Assembly: GCA_026874595.1 (NCBI GenBank)
Contig: CM049322.1
Span: 54,467,386 to 54,531,385, forward strand
Reading direction: 5' to 3'
Length of the DNA stretch: 64,000 bases
From: Sipunculus nudus
Taxonomy: Eukaryota > Annelida > Sipuncula > Golfingiida > Sipunculidae
This document shows, piece after piece, positions 24,481-34,099 of the stretch (position 1 is its first letter; every line of letters starts with the position of its first letter). The notes beneath the pieces were generated by a model. The model was given only the letters and a program-made list of their open reading frames with translations. It made no database searches and was not told the DNA's origin. The position numbers and the translations under genes are program-made.

Positions 24481-26720
24481 TTTATTTGTGCCTTTGTACA
24501 ACATAATTAATCCTTATTTTACTAGGCCACAGCCTAATTAACTGTCAACTGAATACAAAATGTATTCTGCAAGAAAAACAATGTTACATTTATGTTACAT
24601 ATATAATATAGTTAACTAGTTTACTTCTCTTGTTTACAACTTACAGGAGGCAACGGTTACCTTAACAAATAAAGCTTTATACATAAACCTGGTAGCCAAG
24701 CCCTAGCATTAGTTGCCTCACACAATTGAGAAAAGAATAGCAAAACTGGTAAATAAGTTTGATAGTGTTACTTCAGCACACAAATCCTATTCTGATCAAA
24801 CTTATGTAAACCAAGTGCTGCTGAATTGATGCTGGGAAGCAGGCTGTCAGCTTCAGACTTGCCGGAGCAGGGGCCACCATGTTCTGTGTAACTGCAAATA
24901 CATAAACAACTACCTCGCGGGCAGCATTACCTACATGTAACCCCCAACCCATCACACACCATACCCCTGAAACTTGTTAAAAGGATGCAACTGTTCTTTG
25001 CACAATAAATGTACAATTCACATCATACTGTGAATTTTGCAAATCAGCTTCCACATATTTCCAAATTTACAGCAAGGGGTTTGAAATACTTTGATTTAAA
25101 AAGAGTTATTTAATTCAGTAGCTAGTAATGGAATGTAGTGACAAGTCGAACCATTAAACGACACCTCACCCCCCAATTTGGATCAATAATGAGGAAATGA
25201 AGTACAGTCTCTGTACTAATAAAATTTGGATGTTCAAGAAAGAAATGCTCATTTTTAAAGTTCCCAAACTCTCAGGTCCAAAATGTTTGTATATTGCATG
25301 CTTTATCAGCTTTAAGATGTATTAAAGATTTACAAGATGTAATTAAGCCAAGTAGAATCATATGACAAAAAAGGGAGAAAATAATAGTTTGGGACAAGGA
25401 TTCTTCAAAACAGCTGATCTCAAAATCCTTAAATAAATGGCCAGCTCCCAGTTAGGAATTTAACTGCTACTGTGCGTCTCCTCTCTTACCAAACCACCTC
25501 TTACCAACTATCCACAGAACCCCACTAGTTTTTCTTGTATCAAGTCTAGCAGACTCCAGTTCAGTGCATTTTGCAGGTCAGCAGCTTTATAAGAAAAGAA
25601 AATAATCAAATGAATATCATGCTCACATAGCCATAATACCTGTTCAAGAAAGAACATTCACAACTTGGCAATAACTAGCCTCACAATGATTTGAAACTCT
25701 TACAGTACATCAATATACAAGTTAAAAGCTTACACCTGTTCGAATGCCACAACAGGGCAAGCTGATCTACAATAACTTGTATTATATTCTGATTAACATT
25801 TTAACATTTTGTAATTTCTTGTGCAAATACAGCAAAGTACAATTTAAAACTGACATTAAAGAGCCACTTATTGTTTAGACTTGTTATACAAAAAGCACTT
25901 ACAGGCAAAACAAATTATACATAAAACAAACACTACATACACATCATTCATGTGTTATTCAATGTAGTATTGTTAACAATTATCCTTTGCATCTTGCAGT
26001 ATTTAAACGTGTCCTTTACAGGTATTTTACTTCACATTTTTCAAGTTCATTAACCTACATTTTAATAAATGCTCAAGACCAATCCTTACCCATTTAATCC
26101 ACAATGGAGGCGAGAGCCTTCAGAGGGACGAGGTGTGCAAACCCTCAGCACTCAACGCCAGATTCCACCACCTACAGAACAAAACTAGCAAGAGGATAAA
26201 GCAGTCCTCTGACTCTGTGTACACTTGGCCCATATCAGAATAAACTGGTACTCTGCATGTAGAAGGCCAAGACTCCACATTCTAGAGTTCTAGATAAAAA
26301 TATAAATTTATCAATATTAATTTCATTTGACCCATACCCTCCCTTACATTTGAACTTCACCCTCCTTTAACCAGGGAAAAATCCCTTTCCACAGAGACCA
26401 AAAACGTTAACACCCCCCCCCCCCCCAACATGCAGAGGTCCAGCTTGTACCTAAAAGATGCAACTTTAAAAGCAAATTTGACCCATCTTGTGATTGTTGT
26501 TCATGACATTAAACTTGTTGTTTCAGTTTATCTAAACCACAAGTATCTGCTATCATCATCATATACATCAGTTTCATCCATGGCCATACTTTACCACTCT
26601 CCCCAAGTTCTGCTTGCATCTCACTACAACTTGAGCAACTGATCCTGTAAATGCATTTAGTAATGCAACACCAATTTTGGCGATGCCAATGCTTTTGTTC
26701 TCATGTCAAGATTATCAAAT
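24481..26720 (-). other. CREBZF: Probable CREBZF 3' UTR
   Basis: 2.2 kb between the CREBZF stop and a minus-strand AATAAA (TTTATT on + at 24481-24486). It looks unique, without tandem arrays apart from a C run at 26411-26426. A long 3' UTR is common for this gene in vertebrates, but the end here is only inferred from the signal. Confidence 0.4.
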
Positions 26721-27776
26721 TCACGAGACACCATTTGCTTTCTTTGAACACGCAGCACAAAATTCTAGCGACACATGATCTTTATCGACATGTAGACAAA
26801 CACCACCATGTGCATTAGTTTCCCTCGATGCCACACGACGGCGCTTTGCTGAACACTGATTATAGTCATGGTCGTGCTCCATTCCACGTTTCCCTGCTTG
26901 AGAGAAAGAACTGCTCAGTTTTACATTTTCCACATTACCGATGTTCTGTAACAGAGACGACAACGTGCTCTGGTTAAGCAACACATTACGGAGATACTCA
27001 ACCTCCTCTTGCAGGGCGTTTTTGTCTTTCTGAAGTTTTTCCATCTTACTTTTAAGACTGTTGTTATCTTTCTTTAAATTTGAAGTTTCGGATTCAAGTC
27101 GCGAGATATACTCTTTCTTCTTCTGTCGATTTAATCGTGCCTGTATGGCATTTTTCTTGTTTTTCTCCACAACTACCTCATCTTCAACAGCTTTGGAATG
27201 ATTCTGCGTTGCTACAGGAGGCATGGCAGCTATCTTAATAACTTTCACCCTCAAGCGCTTCTTCACACCAAGCCCATCAGTGAATGGTATTTGCACCTTT
27301 TTTGGAACTTCGGTATTTTCTGGTTCTGAGAGAGTAATAACATCAACATCTGGTGTATTCGGCCTTGACAAGTTCTCAACACAGCTGGTGCTTGATAGGT
27401 TGTAAACATCATCATTACCGCTAAGGTAATTTACAAGCTCTCGGTCTTCACTTGTCTGGAATAGGTCATCAAAATTTACTGTTTGTAGTTCATTATTCAA
27501 ATCTAAATCATCACCATTTTGACTTGTATTACCTTCTGGGCTTGCCATGGGTAGAAAGCCAGACTCAGACAAGTAACTCGGCGAGTTCCCGCTGCTGTCA
27601 GACTCCAGTCCCGAATCAATAGACATCAAGGCCTTCGAGTGGTCGACGGCAAAGTCTCCCGATTGTAGACCAGCACCCCAGTCAGTCTGTGGCATACAAG
27701 GTGAAAAAGGTGACAGACTAAAATCTGGCTCCATGTCAGTGAACTCCGACAAAAAATCTATGCCTGTTTCAGCCAT
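26721..27776 (-). CDS. CREBZF: CREBZF/Zhangfei-type bZIP transcription factor
   Basis: A single-exon 351-aa reading frame; the start ATG is at 27774-27776 in the context TACCATGG. The bZIP basic region, residues 205-222, has the N-x7-R signature (N209, R217). It is followed by leucines at 227, 234, 241, 248, 255 and 262, six perfect heptads. At 302-305 is DHDY, matching the (D/E)HxY host-cell-factor (HCF-1) binding motif of Zhangfei, and a cysteine-bearing C-terminal block starts GGVCLHVDKDHVSLEFCAAC. That combination is specific to CREBZF. The N-terminal half is acidic and Ser-rich, probably an activation or regulatory domain; DSGLES at 54-59 fits a beta-TrCP phosphodegron. Family members repress or co-activate ATF4/ATF6/CREB3-type factors in the nucleus. 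The family identity is firm; target genes in this animal are unknown. Confidence 0.93.
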   Translation of the reverse strand: MAETGIDFLSEFTDMEPDFSLSPFSPCMPQTDWGAGLQSGDFAVDHSKALMSIDSGLESDSSGNSPSYLSESGFLPMASPEGNTSQNGDDLDLNNELQTVNFDDLFQTSEDRELVNYLSGNDDVYNLSSTSCVENLSRPNTPDVDVITLSEPENTEVPKKVQIPFTDGLGVKKRLRVKVIKIAAMPPVATQNHSKAVEDEVVVEKNKKNAIQARLNRQKKKEYISRLESETSNLKKDNNSLKSKMEKLQKDKNALQEEVEYLRNVLLNQSTLSSLLQNIGNVENVKLSSSFSQAGKRGMEHDHDYNQCSAKRRRVASRETNAHGGVCLHVDKDHVSLEFCAACSKKANGVS

Positions 27777-28420
27777 GGTATTATTTCAAATTATAAACTG
27801 AACAGTACCACCAGGACAATCGCCTTATAGCAGTTCTGGTATTACCAAGATGTTTGTACAATAATATGATTATGACTTTGAGGATTTCTGAAACAGTTTC
27901 ACTTTCAGGATGGAAAAAAGTGTAGCACTACTGGCAGACTGCAGGTCAGTTAACTTTGATTGAACCTCGTGTTCAGCGACAGAGTAACCGTCAGTTTTCA
28001 CCAGTTCGCTGCACAAAGTTATTAAAGATCTCGGTCAGATCTAGAGTACAGGCAACAGTTTATAGTTTTACCAACATATCTGGAGTTAATCTATTCTGAA
28101 TTAGCTGCACTTCACACGGCACTGTCCGTGAAACCAAGCAATTTTGAATGATCCAGCTGAACTCGAACTATTTCAATTTGGCGACTTAATCGCAAACCGA
28201 CTTTAGTGTTATAATCTATGTTGAATTTAGTTCACCAACAGGCAGGTTTATAAACCAAAACACACCATCAACACTTACGAATTCTCGGATGACGGAAGGT
28301 TTCAAATTGCTGCAGAAGACACTGACGTTCCCTCACCTCGCCGGACGATTCTTGAGTGTGATCACAAAACTGAAATTGCGGCTAGTTGCCTTCGATTCTG
28401 CAGTGTAAGCATTCACGCTA
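27777..28420 (-). promoter_or_regulatory. CREBZF: CREBZF 5' leader
   Basis: Upstream of the ATG. A donor-like GAG|GTGAGG on the minus strand (boundary near 28336-28337) and an acceptor-like CTGTTCAG ending just above 27798 would allow a leader intron, leaving the coding exon intact. This is a prediction from splice consensus only. Confidence 0.3.
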
Positions 28421-28490
28421 TTGGCTACTTTCAAGCCATGTGATAAGCAGTGACAATTTTCATTGGTAGCTATATTTAGCGCTGACGTCA
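28421..28490 (-). promoter_or_regulatory. CREBZF: CREBZF promoter elements: two CCAAT boxes and a full CRE
   Basis: On the minus strand CCAAT is present twice (ATTGG on + at about 28420-28424 and 28462-28466), and the palindrome TGACGTCA lies at 28483-28490. The 20- to 60-bp spacing upstream of the leader is typical of a TATA-less ATF/CREB-responsive promoter. A CRE upstream of a CREB/ATF-family gene suggests feedback or cross-regulation, which is inference. Confidence 0.5.
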
Positions 28491-28649
28491 ACTTCGACGT
28501 CCACACAACGTCTGGTCTTAGACTGGTACTGCCTACTAATACTCCGGGCGCCAGCCGTCTAGACCAGTTCCCAGATCATAAGAATGCTGGCCAGCATTGA
28601 AAAAAAATAATTTCCTACATTTGTTGTCATGTCTTATGTTTAACGGGCA

Positions 28650-28672
28650 AGGGGGGGGGGGGGGGGGGGGGG
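28650..28672 (+). repeat. Poly-G run
   Basis: More than 20 consecutive G, interrupted near its end by a single A (GAGGGG). It lies about 160 bp above the CREBZF CRE. Length polymorphism and sequencing error are likely. Confidence 0.9.
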
Positions 28673-29068
28673 AGGGGAATGCGTTTCCAATTCATATATA
28701 TTCATAACCCCATCCCTGTTAAATTAATCAGCCGCTGAGAAATATAGAAATTAATTTCAACCATATGCGCAAGGAATTTATAATGACTGACATTCACCTT
28801 ACTGCTCATATAAACAGGCCTATAGGAATAAGGAGTACCGATCATATTTGTCCATAATGTCCACTGAACGTGTGCTGGTAACAGCAAAAATGTCATACCT
28901 TCCATATGGGATGAAGATTAATCTATATACATGCATGTTCCAAATGTCAAACGGGTTCGATCAGGTCTGTATCGTTAGGCCTAATGATTGACCCATACTA
29001 TCAAAGCTAGCGGCTCAGGTCTCAGGGGCGGATCCAGGATTATGCAAGAGGGGGGCTAGTAGACACTT

Positions 29069-29071
<3 letters not shown>

Positions 29072-29125
<54 letters not shown>
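29072..29125. repeat. (TA)n microsatellite
   Basis: Uninterrupted AT dinucleotides. A 37-bp unique spacer separates this run from the next TA tract. Confidence 0.97.
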
Positions 29126-29128
<3 letters not shown>

Positions 29129-29161
29129 CGCAGGCACTTGCCATAGACATTTATCTTATTA

Positions 29162-29163
<2 letters not shown>

Positions 29164-29231
<68 letters not shown>
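29164..29231. repeat. (TA)n microsatellite
   Basis: A second long TA run, almost pure. ORFs that read as Tyr-Ile repeats across it are artefacts. Confidence 0.97.
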
Positions 29232-29236
<5 letters not shown>

Positions 29237-29579
29237 TTATTATAGTGTAAACTTCTGATGTTCAAAAGGTTATAATCAGTCCATTGTTGGATACGTTATT
29301 TAAATTTGTCACTTTATACCTAAAAAAAACTGAATTCTTTGCCATTTTAAAACGAAAAACTGCCCTTTTCTATTCATTTACTTCAGAATATATTTTTTTT
29401 AATGTTTCAAACCAACGAATCAACCAACGTCGATAATTACATGATAAACCTTGCTTTTCAGAGGAATAATTAACTCGGCAAATAAAAACTTCTCCGGAGC
29501 AAGCAGTAAGAATGGGGAATCCATAGCAAAAGAATAAATGATCTGGACATTATTTTGTAAGCGCAAACCCTGTGCGCTG

Positions 29580-29629
<50 letters not shown>
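29580..29629. repeat. (TA)n microsatellite
   Basis: 25 TA units directly upstream of the segment that leads into the solo LTR. Confidence 0.97.
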
Positions 29630-29631
<2 letters not shown>

Positions 29632-29676
29632 GAACCGCACTGGCTGAACTCTGGCGTTTAGCGTCACGGCGCTCGT

Positions 29677-30411
29677 TGTAGTCTAGAATTTTCGGGAATG
29701 TTCATGCGGTATGGGCACGTGCGAATTGTTGTGTTCTTTGGAGTATTCGTGAATATGGAAGTTTCTTGGCTTCGGGTGAAAAAAGCTATAAATAGAGGCT
29801 ATGTTCAGAGCCGGCAGAGAGAAAAATACCAGCGGACACGATGAGTATGACTCTCTCGTCCTTTTTTTTTTGTGTGTGTGTGTGTGTGTGGGGGGGGGGG
29901 GGACTTTTCGATAATTGCAGAACTTACAGATCTTCAACGGATTTTATACAGACTTTATATATGGATTGTCTTCAGTCTGCCCTTGGGATTATTACCAGAG
30001 CTTCACTTTTGGATTACAACACATTGATTTCGGGATTGATTTATTTTCTCTGGGTAGATTTATTTGAACTATTTACGAGGACCATTTGTGTTAAAGGACT
30101 CTCGTTGAGCTGTGGCAGTGGTGGTATCCAGAAATCAAAGCCTATAATATATAGGATCCGGACACTATGGTGATGTACATTTTTATTATTATTGTTATAC
30201 TGTGTAATTGTATTAATTTAGTGTATTGTAATGTAAGGACTGTTCTAAGAATAAATTATAATTATTTGTTAACAAAAAACCACTGACTTCTTCATTTATT
30301 CCCCTAAACATATCACGCTGCCTAGTGTTGTGGAATCTCATTTTTTTATCTCCGTAAAAAAATTTATGCTCGTCACGATTACGTGATCTGTTATAATTAG
30401 GTACCGTAACA
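29677..30411 (+). mobile_element. Probable solo LTR (Ty3/gypsy-like)
   Basis: It starts TGTAGTCTAGAATTTTCGGG, a start style seen in gypsy-type LTRs. It has a strong TATA box TATAAATAG at 29787-29795 and an AATAAA at 30250-30255, followed by a plausible U5. No internal coding region or second LTR is present. The right end is uncertain. TAACA at 30407-30411 gives TG...CA ends, but a 6-bp direct repeat GCTCGT at 29671-29676 and 30368-30373 would instead put the end at 30367. The short ORF at 29841-30173 inside it is not a gene. Confidence 0.5.
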
Positions 30412-30450
30412 ATGAAAATAAGACTTGGGTATTTTAATAATCTCTTTTTA

Positions 30451-33194
30451 GTTCACTCTGTGAACTTATGCCATGGCGCAGCGTCCGCCGTCCACTGTCC
30501 ACTGTCCACTGTCAACTGTCCACCGTCCACCGTCTGTTACCAAATATCTCAACAGCCACAGCAGCTACCTTCATGAAACTTTGCAGAATTAATGATCATG
30601 GGATGAACATCCAAAAATAAGCTTTTGGTGGCGCTACCTATGTTGACCTACTTTCTGCGGGACAAAATGGTCTTTTCCACTTCTTCCAAGATAAGTCATA
30701 AAGTATTAATATTTTGGCCTTCATATCATAGTCAACAGTTCCTTAGAAGAAGGGGAATAATTTGTGTGTAAATTCAGTCAGGTCATTTTCAAGATGGCAT
30801 CTTTATGGAACTTCAAATCGTGTCGATCGCAAAATATGACAACTTGATGTGTTTCCATACAGGATGTATTGTCTGTTACTAAATATCTGAGGAACTGCTG
30901 CAGCCTTCAGTTTCAAATTTCACAGGAATATTGATCATGTGACTGCTCAATGATTTTGACCTCCAGGTGGCGCCACCTGTGTTGACCTACTTTCTACAGG
31001 CTGTAATGGTCTTTTCTCTTTTTTCAAAGATATGTCATAAAAGTATAAATACTTTGGCTTTCATATCATAGTCAACAGTTACTAGGAGGAAGGGAAATAT
31101 TAATTTTAGTATAAATTCAGTTAAGTCATTTTCAAGATGGCATATCTACGAAACTTCAAATTGTGACAATTGCAAAATTTGACAACTTGATGGTTTCCAT
31201 ACAGGATGTATTGTCTGTTACCAAATATCTTAGGAACTGCTGCAGCCTTCAGTTTCAAATTTCACAGGAATATTGATCATGTGACGGCTCAATGATTTTG
31301 ACCTCCAGGTGGCGCCACCTTTGTTGACCTACTTTCTGCAGGACGAAATGGTCTTTTCCACTTCTTACTAGATAAGTCACAAAGCATTGATATTTTGGCC
31401 TTCATATCATAGTCAACAGTTCCTTAGAGGAAGGGGTATAATTTGAGTAAAAATTTAGTCAAGTCATTCTCAAGATGGCTTCTTTATGGAACTTCAAATC
31501 GTGTCGATCGCAAAATATGACAACTTGATGTGTTTCCATACAGGATGTATTGTCTGTTACTAAATATCCATGAATCTGCTGCAGCCTTCAGTTTCAAATT
31601 TCACAGGAATATTGATCATGTGACTGCTCAATGATTTTGACCTCCAGGTGGCGCCACCTGTGTTGACCTACTTTCTACAGGCTGTAATGGTCTTTACTCT
31701 TTTTTCCAAGATATGTCATAAAGTATAAATACTTTGGCTTTCATATCATAGTCAACAGTTACTAGGAGGAAGGAAATAGTAATTTTAGTATAAATTCAGT
31801 TAAGTCATTTTCAAGATGGCATATCTACGGAACTTCAAATTGTGACAATTGCAAAATTTGACAACTTGATGGTTTCCATACAGGATGTATTGTCTGTTAC
31901 CAAATATTTTAGGAACTGCTGCAGCCTGCAGTTTCAAATTTCACAGGAATATTGATCATGTGACTGCTCAATGATTTTGACCTCCAGGTAGCGCCACCTT
32001 TGTTGACCTACTTTCTGCGGGACGAAATGGTCTTTTCCATGTCTTACTAGATAAGTCACAAAGTATTAATATGTTGGCCTTCATATCATAGTCAACAGTT
32101 CCTTAGAGGAAGGGGAATAATTTGAGTATAAATTTAGTCAAGTCATTTTCAAGCTGGCATATCTACGGAACTTCAAATTGTGACAATTGCAAAATTTGAC
32201 AACTTGATGGTTTCCATACAGGATGTATTGTCTGTTACCAAATATCTTAGGAACTGCTGCTGCCTTCAGTTTCAAATTTCACAGGGATATTGATCATGTG
32301 ACTGCTCAATGATTTTGACCTCCAGGTAGCGCCACCTTTGTTGACCTACTTTCTGCGGGACGAAATGGTCTTTTCCATGTCTTACTAGATAAGTCACAAA
32401 GTATTAATATGTTGGCCTTCATATCATAGTCAACAGTTCATTAGAGGAAGGGGTATAATTTGACTAAAAATTTAGTCAAGTCATTCTCAAGATGGCGTCT
32501 CTACGGAACTTCAAATTTTGTCGATCGTAAAATTTAACAACTTGATGTGTTTCCATACATGATGTATTGTCTGTTACCAAATATCTTAGGAACTGCTGCT
32601 GCCTTCAGTTTCAAATTTCACAGGGATATTGATCATGTGACTGCTCAATGATTTTGACCTCCAGGTAGCGCCACCTTTGTTGACCTACTTTCTGCGGGAC
32701 GAAATGGTCTTTTCCATGTCTTACTAGATAAGTCACAAAGTATTAATATGTTGGCCTTCATATCATAGTCAACAGTTCCTTAGAGGAAGGGGAATAATTT
32801 GAGTATAAATTTAGTCAAGTCATTTTCAAGCTGGCATATCTACGGAACTTCAAATTGTGACAATTGCAAAATTTGACAACTTGATGGTTTCCATACAGGA
32901 TGTATTGTCTGTTACCAAATATCTTAGGAACTGCTGCTGCCTTCAGTTTCAAATTTCACAGGAATATTGATCATGTGACTGCTCAATGATTTTGACCTCA
33001 AGGTGGCGCCACCTTTGTTGACCTACTTTCTGCAGGCTGTAATGGTCTTTTCCACTTTTATCCATAATATGTCATTAAGTATTTATTTGTTATAATCTGC
33101 CAAAACAGAGTCTCCTCTGAGACTCTTGGACTGATCTTTCTGAAACATTTTTTTTAATCACCTGCCAAAATGCACAGTAATTCACAGAGTGAAC
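30451..33194 (+). mobile_element. TIR-bounded element made of about 340-bp tandem units
   Basis: The ends are an exact inverted repeat: GTTCACTCTGTGAA at 30451-30464 and TTCACAGAGTGAAC at 33181-33194. After a GTCCACTGTCC-type lead (30480-30535) there are about eight tandem units. The core (G)GCGCCACCT and its variants fall at 30631, 30970, 31312, 31651, 31991, 32329, 32668 and 33006, a step of 338-342 bp. Units alternate between two subtypes, then become hybrid. No ORF is present, so it must be non-autonomous. A superficial parallel is the tandem-core mobile elements of bivalves (pearl/Helitron-like), but the period differs. Assignment to a class is open. Confidence 0.75.
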
Positions 33195-34090
33195 ATTAGA
33201 CCCCTGGGTCTCTTGTTAAAGTATCGTATTGAGATGAACATGACGTGAGCACAAGTTCCCAACGATTTCAACATTTTGTTCATTATTTAATCTCAAATAA
33301 TTGATCAGTCATAAAATAAAGACACAACTACATATTAAAATCTTTAAGTGCATTCAACATCATTGAAAAAGGCAAACGAATAACTGGAGATTATTCTATA
33401 ACTACTTTTTGAGGTATTACTCACCAGCGTTTATTTTTAATAACTGGTATAGCTTAAATTACTTTTCTATGTGTGCATTTGCTTCATTATTCTAAAACTT
33501 GCTTTTATACGTTCAAACGTCAGATGTCTTTATATACGTCTGAATTTTAAAATGCATTTCTATTCCTAGCATAAAGAGAGGTGATTAAGGCTTGCTTTTT
33601 ATTTTAACGCTTAATCATGTTCACAAGCAAGATGTCCAAGCCAAAGGACAGCTGGAACATTGCATGAGAAATGCTTGAGGGGGACACGGATGATAGATCA
33701 TGTAGATCGAAATTTTTAACCTCTAAAAATATTGTTGTAAAATGCCCAATAAATTATATAAAAATATACCAAGGACCTTGGGCCGCAATTGTCCCCGGCC
33801 ATTTATTTAACTATGAAAGTGTGTCTTCAGTGATGCTGCGGGACGGACGGCAGATTGAAGGACAGACGGACAAAAGGACGGAGGGACTGACAGACGCGGA
33901 CCATTTTAGTAGACCTCTCTCCTATCGGCGGGGGAATAAAAAGATGCCTGATACTGGTGTAGACATGCATTTCTCCTAACGATTCCTGGGGTGTTCAACC
34001 TTTGTTTTTCAGTTGAAAGGATGATATGTGTATGATGGCAACTGAAAATAATATAAAGAAAATCTCCTCTGATAAAAAATGATAACAATG
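33195..34090. other. Intergenic; fragment of a GACGGAC-rich repeat end
   Basis: Mostly AT-rich with no gene. The part at about 33835-33920 carries GGGACGGACGGCAGATTG and further GACGGAC repeats, like the lead or end segments of the 340-bp-unit elements. It is probably a remnant of one. Confidence 0.5.
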
Positions 34091-34099
34091 TTTCAATCC

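Larger units (their letters stand above)
28560..29676. other. Intergenic repeat-rich stretch between CREBZF and the solo LTR
   Basis: It contains a poly-G run (about 28650-28672), one isolated unit of the 56-bp minisatellite family at about 28935-29000, a hAT-like terminal sequence CAGGGGCGGATCCAGGATT at about 29024, and three long (TA)n tracts. No exon is seen. Confidence 0.6.

Noticed and set aside
29056-29265. ORFs of repeated Tyr-Ile
   Set aside because: They are translations of (TA)n microsatellites; the same applies near 51257-51524 and 61705-62112.
33671-33979. Plus-strand ORF of 102 codons
   Set aside because: It crosses a GACGGAC-rich repeat remnant and reads as Gln/Arg/Thr low complexity; not a gene.
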